A stretch of DNA of 30,670 bases, taken from assembly GCA_947478935.1 (NCBI GenBank), contig CANJXV010000003.1, forward strand, positions 1 through 30,670, read 5' to 3'. The stretch comes from Comamonadaceae bacterium. Lineage in GTDB: Bacteria > Pseudomonadota > Gammaproteobacteria > Burkholderiales > Burkholderiaceae_C. Shown in pieces: positions 7,220 through 15,129 of the stretch (positions are counted from its first letter, which is position 1; every line of letters begins with the position of its first letter). A program made the translations under genes and the position numbers. The notes beneath the pieces are model-generated. The model saw only the letters and a program-made list of their open reading frames with translations, was not told the DNA's origin and did not search any database.

Positions 7220-8839
7220 TTAGGGATCACGCACAATCCTTAGACCCAAATAATTTCGGGTCAGGCCCGGTGCTCCAAAAGTACGGTATGAAGAACGCAG
7301 CTGGTTTGCATCAAAAGCCCAACTACCACCTCGCCGAACGCGATACTCACCCTTACACTCATTTAGCCATGGGGCGCCGTTTGATGGTGCATCTTGGTAA
7401 CCGTCGTGATAGCAGTCTGTAACCCACTCCTCAACGTTTCCATACATATCATAAAGACCGAACCCATTTGGCTTCTTCTGTCCGACTGCTTGGGTCATAC
7501 CATTACTATTTGAGCCAAACCAAGCAAATTCGCCCAGAGACAGTTCTAGGTCACCAAAACTCCAGCGCCTTGTGCTACCCGCTCTTGCTGCAAATTCCCA
7601 TTCTGCCTCAGACGGCAATCGATAATTTTTTCCTGTTTTTTGGCTAAGTCGCTTTGCAAAAAGTTGTGCGTCGTCCCAACTGACACTCTCCACCGGGAGG
7701 CGATCGCCGTATTGGTTAAAGCGACTAGGATTACTACCCATAATGGAACGCCACTGCCCCTGCGTTATCTCCATCTTGCCTATAAAGAAATCCTTTATTT
7801 TTACATTGCGTACCGGCCCCTCATTAGGGGCAAAGGTCGAACCCATATCAAAAACTTTGCCTTTCAAATAAACAACCTCAGGGCAATCGTTACAGTCTTT
7901 TAAAATTTGTCCCGCGATATAGGGATCCAACTTACGCATGGATTCAGCTTTAGCACTTTCTTCTGGAGTTAAGCTTCGCGCTAGTCTGAATCCGTTGAGT
8001 CCAACATCTTCAAAGCTAGGCGCTAACTTAAATCGATTAGCTGATCGCATTGCAGTGTAAAAATGATTATTCCAAGCACCGCCCCGCAATACTCGGTAAT
8101 TTCCGTTGCAAGAATTAGTCCAAGCACTGCCATCGGTAGGCGCACCACGATAATTCAAGTGGTAACAATCTTCTGTCCACTCCCAAACGTTACCGTACAA
8201 GTCGAACAGTCCAAACGCATTGGGTAGCTTTTGACCTCCGGGCTGCGTACGGCCTTTGCTGTTACCGTCTGACCATCCATAATCCTCTAAAAATTCCGTA
8301 TCATCCCCGAAAAAATACTCTCCGTAAGAGCCTGCACGCGCGGCATATTCCCACTCTGCTTCGGAGGGCAAACGGTATTTTTGCTTGGTCTTTTCATTCA
8401 ATTTACGAATGTACTGTTGAGCGTCATCCCAACTGACCTTTTCAACTGGACAATCGTCACCGCATTGGGAAAAGAAGCTGGGATTAGACCCCATAATCGA
8501 CCTCCACTGCCCTTGAGTAAGCTCCAAACTTCCGAGCAGGAAACTGCGGACATTTACAGCGTGCGGCGGGCTTTCTTCCAGGAAGGTGGTTGATCCCATC
8601 ACAAATGTGCCACCTGGAATCAAAACCATTAAGGGACAGTCTTCGCAGTCTTTAAAAGCCGGCAACTTCGGCTGGGCCTGCTTAACCGGCGTTGGATTCT
8701 GCGAATTGGGATCATCTAGGTTAATGCCGCTATCATCCGGAATAAATCCCGGGCCAATAATCTTTATTTGCGCCGATGCACCTTGCACTAGGCAACTACA
8801 GAGAAGCAGCATAGCGATGGCGCGTAGGAAAATTGTCAT
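7220..8839 (-). CDS. Exported protein with two tandem FGE-sulfatase domains
   Basis: 539 residues: signal peptide (cleavage near GASA|Q), linker GPGFIPDDSGINLDD, then FGE domain 1 (about 65-295) and FGE domain 2 (about 315-538). Both have the family blocks (TQGQWRSIMGSNPS, YRLPSEAEWE, YGNV.EW, RGG[AS]W). Domain 1 keeps the array's cysteine pairs (KDCEDCP, CGDDCPVE, EDCYH...NSC). Domain 2 has lost the CxxxxCPVE pair (YGDRLPVE) and ends GLRIVRDP rather than GFRLAR. Two lectin-like modules in one chain suggest bivalent binding. Start ATG 8839, 5 nt after the previous stop. Confidence 0.85.
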   Translation of the reverse strand: MTIFLRAIAMLLLCSCLVQGASAQIKIIGPGFIPDDSGINLDDPNSQNPTPVKQAQPKLPAFKDCEDCPLMVLIPGGTFVMGSTTFLEESPPHAVNVRSFLLGSLELTQGQWRSIMGSNPSFFSQCGDDCPVEKVSWDDAQQYIRKLNEKTKQKYRLPSEAEWEYAARAGSYGEYFFGDDTEFLEDYGWSDGNSKGRTQPGGQKLPNAFGLFDLYGNVWEWTEDCYHLNYRGAPTDGSAWTNSCNGNYRVLRGGAWNNHFYTAMRSANRFKLAPSFEDVGLNGFRLARSLTPEESAKAESMRKLDPYIAGQILKDCNDCPEVVYLKGKVFDMGSTFAPNEGPVRNVKIKDFFIGKMEITQGQWRSIMGSNPSRFNQYGDRLPVESVSWDDAQLFAKRLSQKTGKNYRLPSEAEWEFAARAGSTRRWSFGDLELSLGEFAWFGSNSNGMTQAVGQKKPNGFGLYDMYGNVEEWVTDCYHDGYQDAPSNGAPWLNECKGEYRVRRGGSWAFDANQLRSSYRTFGAPGLTRNYLGLRIVRDP

Positions 8840-8844
8840 GCCGG

Positions 8845-9861
8845 TTACAAGTCGCGGGCTAGGCGAAATCCAGCGATATTTCGACGATTACTTTTTAGGT
8901 TCCAAACCCGCCCTGCGGCTCTTAAAAAACTTGGATGTTCATTCCAAGCCCCACCTCTTTGAACCATTTGCTGGTCATTTACACAACCGGTATTCCAAGG
9001 GCTTCCATCGGCCGGCGCATTGATATAAACCTCGTGCCAGCAATCGGCAAGCCACTCGTATATGTTTCCATGAACATTATACAAACCATAATAATTAGGA
9101 CTAAAGCTGTCTACGGGGGTACTATTTTGGCGAAATACCCCTTTAGCGCCCCCATTGAAGCTTTGGGTTCCATCGTAATTGGCTTGCTCAGGGCTTATTG
9201 TATTTCCCCACCAGAAGGCAGTTTGAGTCCCGGATCTCGTAACATACTCGCGCTCACTTTCGCTGAGCAATCTATATTTTCTTCCACTCAAAAAATTAAG
9301 CCATTTAATGTACTCCGCCACGTCGTTCCAAGACACACAAACTACCGGGTGATTACTACCTTGAACGAAGCCCGGATTACGCCAATTTTTTGAATCAATT
9401 GCTTTCCATTGAGCGCCGTCTTTTATCATGCAACCTGCGTCGACACCATTGCGCTCTGCATCTGTGATGAAATTAGTTTTTCGAACAAACTCACTAAATT
9501 CGCCCACAGTTATCGCGAATCGACCAACCAAGAAACTTGAAACCACGAGGTTGTGACGAGGATTCTCTCGTGCTATCCATTGCCCATTTTTCCCATAATT
9601 TGCGATCGCTTGCTCAAAGCTGTCGCTTCCCATGGTGAAACCCCCGGCAGGCACGATTACCATCTCAGGACACTCCGTACAGTCTTTGATGATGGTGCCA
9701 GTGGCTACTTTTTGCTGCTGAGTCGGCAGTGGGTTATCCAGATTCGTGCCGCTCTCATCCGGCAAAAAGCCCGGGCCAGTAATTTTTATTTGCCCCCATG
9801 CCCCCTGCGCCAGACCTGAACAGAGCAGCAACACAGCGATTGAGCGGATGAACTGTTTCAT
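8845..9861 (-). CDS. Exported FGE-sulfatase domain protein
   Basis: 338 residues from ATG 9861, which I prefer to an in-frame start at 9897 because it gives a clean signal peptide (MKQFIRSIAVLLLCSGLAQG) and lies 4 nt after the preceding stop. The linker GPGFLPDESGTNLDN and KDCTECPE are followed by an FGE domain with AITVGEFSEFV, YRLLSESEREYVTR (unusual LLSESE for LPSEAE), NIYEWLADCWH, RGGAW and GFRLARDL. It is closest in layout to the TonB-fused gene at 5572-6909 (shared NWRN.GF.QG, HPVVCVSWND) but lacks a TonB tail. It lacks the FGE catalytic cysteines. Confidence 0.85.
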   Translation of the reverse strand: MKQFIRSIAVLLLCSGLAQGAWGQIKITGPGFLPDESGTNLDNPLPTQQQKVATGTIIKDCTECPEMVIVPAGGFTMGSDSFEQAIANYGKNGQWIARENPRHNLVVSSFLVGRFAITVGEFSEFVRKTNFITDAERNGVDAGCMIKDGAQWKAIDSKNWRNPGFVQGSNHPVVCVSWNDVAEYIKWLNFLSGRKYRLLSESEREYVTRSGTQTAFWWGNTISPEQANYDGTQSFNGGAKGVFRQNSTPVDSFSPNYYGLYNVHGNIYEWLADCWHEVYINAPADGSPWNTGCVNDQQMVQRGGAWNEHPSFLRAAGRVWNLKSNRRNIAGFRLARDL

Positions 9862-9865
9862 GGCG

Positions 9866-10786
9866 CTAGAATTCACGGACCAAGCGAAAGCCGCCATGGC
9901 TATTTCTGCTGCCGGGGCCTAGTCTGCCGCGGTCGGCCGCGCGAAAATTTACGGCAACGCCACCCCAAGAGCCGCCACGCAGCACACGCAAATGATTGCT
10001 GCAATCCGTCGTCCAAGCACCGCCATCGCTTGGGGCTCCGTTATAGGTTTCGTGCCAGCAGTCCTGCGTCCACTCCCACACGTTGCCATAAATGTCGTGC
10101 AGGCCAAATGCATTGGGTAACTTCTGCCCTACCAACTGGGTCTTGCCCCCGCTGTTATCGCTATACCAAGCGTAATTGCGCAGCTTGCTTACATCGTCGC
10201 CAAGGCTCCATTCGGTCGTGCTTCCCGCCCTTGCCGCATATTCCCACTCCGCTTCGCTGGGTAAGCGGTACGTCTGCCCGGTCTTTTGATTGAGTTTCGC
10301 AATGAATTGCTGCACATCTTCCCAAGAGACCTGCTCCACAGGCAAGGTGCGTCCTTTGTTTTCGCTTGGGTTATCACCCATCACCGGGTACCACTGCTCC
10401 TGCGTGACCTCGTACTTGCCGATGGCAAAGCTTTGTACCTGAACCAGGTGCTGGGGCTTCTCGTCCGGTGAGCCGATAGCTTTGGGCTTCTCGTTGCTAA
10501 AAGGGTCAGGCTGGGAGTCGGGTGGTGAACCCATCAGGAAACTGCCGCCGGGCAGTACCACCATATCCGGGCATTCCGGGCAGTCTTTAATGATGGTGCC
10601 AGTGGCTACTTTTTGCTGCTGAGTCGGCAGTGGGTTATCCAGATTCGTGCCGCTCTCATCCGGCAAAAAGCCCGGGCCAGTAATTTTTATTTGCGCCCAT
10701 GCGCCCTGTGCCAGGCCTGCACAGAGCAGCAGCGTTGCGAAGGAGCGGGTGCGGGAATTCAAAATCAAAAGAGGTAAAGATGCCAA
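9866..10786 (-). CDS. Exported FGE-sulfatase domain protein
   Basis: 306 residues. The signal peptide (LLLCAGLAQGAWA|Q) and the first 65 residues are almost identical, at DNA level too, to those of the genes at 5572 and 8845. The FGE domain (about 65-306) has KYEVTQEQWYPVMGDNPS, YRLPSEAEWEYAARAG, NVWEWTQDCWH, VLRGGSW and GFRLVREF. The segment after GGSW (GGVAVNFRAADRGRLGPG) differs strongly from its paralogues. The start codon appears to be TTG at 10786, 10 nt after the upstream stop; no better ATG exists. This mosaic of a shared head and divergent tail points to gene conversion or cassette exchange. Confidence 0.85.
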   Translation of the reverse strand: MASLPLLILNSRTRSFATLLLCAGLAQGAWAQIKITGPGFLPDESGTNLDNPLPTQQQKVATGTIIKDCPECPDMVVLPGGSFLMGSPPDSQPDPFSNEKPKAIGSPDEKPQHLVQVQSFAIGKYEVTQEQWYPVMGDNPSENKGRTLPVEQVSWEDVQQFIAKLNQKTGQTYRLPSEAEWEYAARAGSTTEWSLGDDVSKLRNYAWYSDNSGGKTQLVGQKLPNAFGLHDIYGNVWEWTQDCWHETYNGAPSDGGAWTTDCSNHLRVLRGGSWGGVAVNFRAADRGRLGPGSRNSHGGFRLVREF

Positions 10787-11030
10787 GATTCAAGATTTAA
10801 GGAGTCCTGGCTAAACGGAATCCGATGCTGTCGTCCCGGTGGCCTGGGAAGTTCCTGATGCGGAAGGCCGAGCGCAAACCCGCTGGGAAGTTGACCCAAG
10901 AGCCGCCACGAAGCACCCGAGTGTTGTCACTACAACCTGTCGTCCAAGCACTGGCATCTGTGGGCGCTCCACTATAGTTGCCGTGCCAACAGTCCTGCGT
11001 CCACTCCCATACATTGCCGTGCATGTCGTA
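10598..11030. repeat. 433-bp direct repeat, copy 2
   Basis: Partner of 6721-7153. It spans the 5' end of the FGE gene at 9866-10786 and the 3' end of the FGE gene at 10797-11606. Confidence 0.8.
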
Positions 11031-11606
11031 GAGGCCAAAGGCATTGGGGAGTTTCTGACCCACTGCCTGCGTCTTGCTCCCACTATTTCCGCCATACCAA
11101 GCGTAGTTGCCTAGCTTTGATTCGTCGTTGCCAAAACTCCAGTCAGTAGTGGTTCCCGCTCTAGCCGCATACTCCCACTCTGCTTCGCTGGGTAGCCGGT
11201 AATTCTGTCCGGTCTTCTGATTCAGCTTGGAAATGAACTGCTGGACGTTATCCCAACTGATATTTTCAACCGGACACTCCGGTCCGCACGCAGCAAAACG
11301 GCTTGGATTACTTCCAATTACGTCGAGCCATTGCTTCTGTGTGACTTCGGTCCTACCCATTAAAAAACTACGAATGTATACCGTATGGGATGGTTTTTCA
11401 TCACTGCTTTTATCCGAACCCATAGTGAAGCTGCCGGGTGGTATTTGGACCATGTCGGTGGCTTCATTGAAACGCACCTCCAGCGGTGCAAAAGGCCGGT
11501 TGCCCGCCACCTGAGCTGTAAGCGCCTGCGGCAGGCTAAACCCGAACAGTGCTATCGCCACTACACGCATAGCCAAGGACTTCAACGCGCGGCTCAGGCA
11601 ACTCAT
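10797..11606 (-). CDS. Exported FGE-sulfatase domain protein, coupled to the MORN-caspase gene
   Basis: 269 residues, the shortest FGE protein in the array and without the GFLPDExGTNLD linker. The signal peptide ends near ALTA|Q and the FGE domain covers about 45-269 (DMVQIPPGSFTMGS, EVTQKQWLDVIGSNPS, CGPECPVENISWD, YRLPSEAEWEYAARAG, NVWEWTQDCWH, VLRGGSW, GFRLARTP). Its ATG overlaps the stop of the upstream caspase frame (ATGA), so translation is coupled and equal output with the protease is likely. Catalytic FGE cysteines are absent. Its 3' end was the source or recipient of the duplicated fragment at 6920. Confidence 0.87.
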   Translation of the reverse strand: MSCLSRALKSLAMRVVAIALFGFSLPQALTAQVAGNRPFAPLEVRFNEATDMVQIPPGSFTMGSDKSSDEKPSHTVYIRSFLMGRTEVTQKQWLDVIGSNPSRFAACGPECPVENISWDNVQQFISKLNQKTGQNYRLPSEAEWEYAARAGTTTDWSFGNDESKLGNYAWYGGNSGSKTQAVGQKLPNAFGLYDMHGNVWEWTQDCWHGNYSGAPTDASAWTTGCSDNTRVLRGGSWVNFPAGLRSAFRIRNFPGHRDDSIGFRLARTP

Positions 11607-13264
11607 CGATACACCAAAACCCGGTCGGAGTCGCCAGATAACTGCGGGATTTGAATCCGGTTCACCGCGCCGGCCTGCCGCGCCACCTGATCTTTGAGAT
11701 AAGCATGCATTTCACCCACGGTGATACGGCCATCCCGGTTCTCGTCGGCCTCGCCCTCCATCCCGCGCATCAAAAAGTAGCTGAAGATGCCGTGTTGCAG
11801 CTCGGGGCTAGAGCTCGATATCTGGTCTTGCTGCGCAGCGCTAATGACGGTGAATTCGGCGGGAAACGCCTCTTGCGTCGATTTCAGGCTCAGGGGTCGC
11901 GCACTGGCAACCAGCGTCTGACCGGTTTTAGCGAGGCCGCTGTAACAACTGTCTAAAAACAGAGTCACTGATTTAGGTTTAGCCGCCTGCAAAGCGGTGT
12001 TGATTTCTGACTGTAAAACTGCGGTCTTGTCCACATAGTCTTTATCGGTTCCCACTGGCAATAGGTACAAGGCCTTACCGTCTGCCGACGGCAATCCATG
12101 GCCACTGTAGAACACATAGACATCGGTAGTGGGTTTGACTCTTTGTGGAAGCCAGGCTTTGAAAGTGCGCAAGATATCAAGCTGCTTGGCGTCCGCATCG
12201 ATTAGCAGTTTGATGTTCTCGGGCGCGATGCCTAGGCCCCGGTTGGCGTAGTTGAAAAACTCGCGTGCGTCTTCGTTTGCATAGTCAGCGCGCGGAAGAT
12301 TGGCGTAGTCTGCAATGCCGATGATGATGGCCACCGCGTCGCGCTTGGGCTGCACCTTGACGTTGGCGGCGTTCAGCCGCGCCAGCGTCAGCTTGGTCTC
12401 TAAGACCTGACGCGCCACCTTCAAGGTCTTGGTATCGGTATTGCCGTTGATATCGCGCCCGATGATGGTGAACACTGTGTCCAGCCCGACCCGGGCGACT
12501 TTGCGTATGCTGTAGCTGCCGTCGGCCTTGCCACCCATTTCCTCGCCATTGAGTAGTAAGGAGCTGGTATCCGCACCCGTCTTGACCGTGATCAGCACTT
12601 CGCCATTCGCATCAGGTGGCGAAACGCTAGCCTGCAGGGTAATGCGCGTAGCCTTTTTTGCTTGCTCGCGCTGGGCCAAGTCCTCCTCCAGTTTGCGCCG
12701 CACATCGGCCAGCGCCTGGGCTTCTGCCTTGTACTTGGCAACTTCCTCAGCCGCTTTGCGGGACTCGCTTGCCAGCGCCAGTTCCTGGCTGCGGCGTTGC
12801 TCCTCCAGGCGCTTGCGTAATGTGTCGTTTTCCTCCCGATACAGCACCCGCTCCACCTGGTTGCCATCGACCGCCAACACACTTTGTTGCATGAGAACAC
12901 CCGCAGCGCTGGTGCTAGGAAGGTCAATCGTCACCTGGCGAGTAGCTTGCACAGCGGCCGCTCCCTGGCTGGCTACGCCCACCGCGCCCGCCCCGCCTCC
13001 TAGCGCCTTGACTCCCGTGAGCCCGAACTCGCCGCCCGCTGACACCGAAACCTCCGCGCTCAGTTGCAAACCGCCCATCTCGGTAAGTGCGGCTTTGCGC
13101 AAAGCAATGGGTGCATCGGCAAACTCAAATCGGCTCGGCGCGCTTCCGTCAATTTTGACGTCTAGGTACAAGATAGAGCGCTTGGGGTCAAAGCTGCTGC
13201 CCGCAATCAGAAGCTGGGGTTCCACCATAGTGAGGGCAATTTCGGTGAATTCTTTGCGAACCAA
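11603..13264 (-). CDS. Caspase-like (C14) protease, downstream frame of a frameshifted gene
   Basis: 553 codons. The order is a region rich in beta strands (about 15-130), a coiled coil (about 140-200, EENDTLRKRLEEQRR), an Ig-like domain (about 205-285, DTSSLLLNGEEMGGKADGSY) and a caspase domain. The catalytic His lies in VFYSGHG (about 389) and the Cys in LFLDSCYSG (about 440). The Asp before the Cys is the position that gives metacaspases Arg/Lys preference. A canonical EF-hand loop DENRDGRITVGE follows. The frame has no signal peptide or ribosome site of its own. Adding one A to the run at 13253-13255 fuses it to the MORN frame above (WFAKEFTEIALTMVEPQ), giving one protein of about 844 residues. 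The start at 13264 is therefore artificial. Confidence 0.85.
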   Translation of the reverse strand: MVRKEFTEIALTMVEPQLLIAGSSFDPKRSILYLDVKIDGSAPSRFEFADAPIALRKAALTEMGGLQLSAEVSVSAGGEFGLTGVKALGGGAGAVGVASQGAAAVQATRQVTIDLPSTSAAGVLMQQSVLAVDGNQVERVLYREENDTLRKRLEEQRRSQELALASESRKAAEEVAKYKAEAQALADVRRKLEEDLAQREQAKKATRITLQASVSPPDANGEVLITVKTGADTSSLLLNGEEMGGKADGSYSIRKVARVGLDTVFTIIGRDINGNTDTKTLKVARQVLETKLTLARLNAANVKVQPKRDAVAIIIGIADYANLPRADYANEDAREFFNYANRGLGIAPENIKLLIDADAKQLDILRTFKAWLPQRVKPTTDVYVFYSGHGLPSADGKALYLLPVGTDKDYVDKTAVLQSEINTALQAAKPKSVTLFLDSCYSGLAKTGQTLVASARPLSLKSTQEAFPAEFTVISAAQQDQISSSSPELQHGIFSYFLMRGMEGEADENRDGRITVGEMHAYLKDQVARQAGAVNRIQIPQLSGDSDRVLVYR

Positions 13265-14136
13265 GGGTGCGTGCGTTCTTTCGCTGCGCGCGCCGCGTTG
13301 ACCTGCTGCACGTTTTTGTTGCGCTGCTCCACTTGCGCCTTGTAGGCGTTCTGGATTTTTTCGATCTCGCGCTGGCGCTCCGCTCGGGCCGCGGCAAGGC
13401 GATCCTCGAACTCTTTATCGCTTTCCCATTTGTCCTGTGCTAAAGATAGCGCCACGGGGAATATCGGCGCGAGTATCTCCTTGATATTGATCGAACCCGT
13501 GTCTTCCAGCCAGCGGCGCAGGGTGTTTAGCACGGCTTTGGAGATTACATCGGTCCAGACCTTGCTATCAGAGGGCTTTTTTCGCAGGGCGATAACTTCA
13601 CTTTCAATCTGGCTCTTCCAAGCAAACGCACTCGCCCGAGCTTCTTCAGCGCGCTTGACCGATGGCGCAATGTCTGCGACCCATATACCTTCCTCGATGA
13701 CCGAACCATTGACCGCATACAAAATACCTTGCCCGTGCTTCTTACCATCTTTGACTTGACCGGTGTATCGCTCGCCGTTGGCGTAGTAATAGGTGCCACG
13801 CCCTTGGTATTGGTTGGCCTTGAATTGCCCGACGTAGCGGTCGAAGTTGGCTGCCCTATAAATGCCCCAACCATCATATTGGTTAGCTTGCCATTCCCCC
13901 AGATACTTGCCGCCATTAGCACCTAAAAACTCCGCAAAGCAATTGTTCCAAAGGCCTGTTTCTTTTGGGCAAGCAATTAGTTTTTGTGGCATCGTCGCGG
14001 AACCTTGCATACCTGCAGTTAGCTCTTTTTCCCAAGCGGCTCTTTGCTGATCTAAATCTTCTGCTGCAAGCGCATTTGCGCAACACACCAAAAGCGTGAG
14101 GCAAATCAGACGGGTAAAGCAACTCATACAGCGCAT
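13207..14136 (-). CDS. Exported MORN-repeat protein, upstream frame of the frameshifted caspase gene
   Basis: 309 codons. A signal peptide (MSCFTRLICLTLLVCCANALA from the second ATG at 14127) precedes three to four MORN repeats at about 70-150 (YLGEWQANQYDGWGIY, YVGQFKANQYQGRGTYYY, YTGQVKDGKKHGQGILY). A helical region and a charged coiled coil (about 235-295) follow. After HPWFAK the frame runs into 12 unrelated residues and stops, while the next frame continues the natural protein. A single missing A explains this. MORN repeats bind lipids or proteins in other families; here they probably anchor or target the protease. It could be a true mutation, a sequencing error in a homopolymer, or a slippery site. 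Confidence 0.82.
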   Translation of the reverse strand: MRCMSCFTRLICLTLLVCCANALAAEDLDQQRAAWEKELTAGMQGSATMPQKLIACPKETGLWNNCFAEFLGANGGKYLGEWQANQYDGWGIYRAANFDRYVGQFKANQYQGRGTYYYANGERYTGQVKDGKKHGQGILYAVNGSVIEEGIWVADIAPSVKRAEEARASAFAWKSQIESEVIALRKKPSDSKVWTDVISKAVLNTLRRWLEDTGSINIKEILAPIFPVALSLAQDKWESDKEFEDRLAAARAERQREIEKIQNAYKAQVEQRNKNVQQVNAARAAKERTHPWFAKNSPKLPSLWWNPSF

Positions 14137-14196
14137 GGTAGCGAAATTTACCCAAGTCCAAATTAAATTTTCGGGCGGTCGTTGACAATTAACTTG

Positions 14197-15090
14197 TTAA
14201 GGCGAATACAGGGGTTTGGCAAGGCGAAAACTAATTTCGCTGGATCTGTCTGTCGGTGCAGCCAAAAAACGATACTCCGACCTGAGACTTAATGCATTGC
14301 TTTTCCAAGACCCGCCCCTTATGACATTAGCTTCTTCGGCGCAGTCAAAGTCCCAATACCGACCATTTGATGGTGCTCCTTCGTAATTGTTATGCCAACA
14401 ATCCTGGACCCATTCCCAATTATTACCCTGCATATCGTAAATACCAAAGGGGTTTGGCAGCTTCTGGCCTAGTGGGTGGGTTACTCCGCCGCTATTTAGA
14501 GCGTACCACGCATAATTTCCGATTTTTGATTCGTCGTCGCCAAAACTCCATGGGGTAATGGTTCCAGCTCTCGCGGAATACTCCCACTCCGCCTCTGAGG
14601 GAAGGCGGTAATTTTGTCCAGTTTTCTCATTTAGCTTGCGAATAAACTCAAGGACATCATTGATTGATACATTCTCTACGGGGTGATTGCGTACCTTGGT
14701 CGAGCTGGGATTGGCGTCCATGACCCAGGTCCAGAGCTCTTGTGAAACTTTATAGCGACCAATGGAAAAAGGCTGAATTTGCACTCGATGCTGAGGTTTT
14801 TCGCTAGGGAAACCGATAGATTTTGGTTTATCTTTGCTCGAAAATGCTGGCGCGGAATCTGGAGGTGAGCCCATAAAAAAACTACCTCCCAACAAAACAA
14901 TCATTTCCGGGCACTCTGGGCACGCCTTGGTGATACCGCCCATCGTCACTTTCTTCTGGGTTGGGATAGGATCATCGGATCGGTAACCACCCCAATCAGC
15001 GGCAAACCCTTTTCCGGAAATGATTTGTGCCCAGACCGATGGGCTGAAAACCAGAAATGCGGTCAAAAATAAACGCAAAAAAAATAGCAT
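14197..15090 (-). CDS. Exported FGE-sulfatase domain protein
   Basis: 297 residues from ATG 15090, which gives a signal peptide (MLFFLRLFLTAFLVF...VWA|Q). A TTG at 15129, directly after the caspase stop, would add 13 residues. A divergent linker (GKGFAADWGGYRSDD) replaces GFLPDExGTNLD. The FGE domain has CPECPEMIVLLGGSFFMGS, YKVSQELWTWVMDANPS, YRLPSEAEWEYSARAG, NNWEWVQDCWH, VIRGGSW and SFRLAKPL. The cysteine pair in the middle loop is absent, as in the genes at 9866 and 25170. It directly follows the caspase gene at 15130, as expected for a protease-recognition pair. Confidence 0.85.
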   Translation of the reverse strand: MLFFLRLFLTAFLVFSPSVWAQIISGKGFAADWGGYRSDDPIPTQKKVTMGGITKACPECPEMIVLLGGSFFMGSPPDSAPAFSSKDKPKSIGFPSEKPQHRVQIQPFSIGRYKVSQELWTWVMDANPSSTKVRNHPVENVSINDVLEFIRKLNEKTGQNYRLPSEAEWEYSARAGTITPWSFGDDESKIGNYAWYALNSGGVTHPLGQKLPNPFGIYDMQGNNWEWVQDCWHNNYEGAPSNGRYWDFDCAEEANVIRGGSWKSNALSLRSEYRFLAAPTDRSSEISFRLAKPLYSP

Positions 15091-15129
15091 TGGCGAAAAT
15101 CTAAACTGAAAATGAATCAAGGATTTCAA

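Noticed and set aside
7120..7422. 100-codon plus-strand ORF
   Set aside because: It is the antisense of the FGE fragment and the double-FGE gene and has no recognisable motif.
12528..13301. 257-codon plus-strand ORF
   Set aside because: Shadow of the GC-rich caspase gene on the other strand; the composition is Ser/Ala/Pro-rich without motifs.
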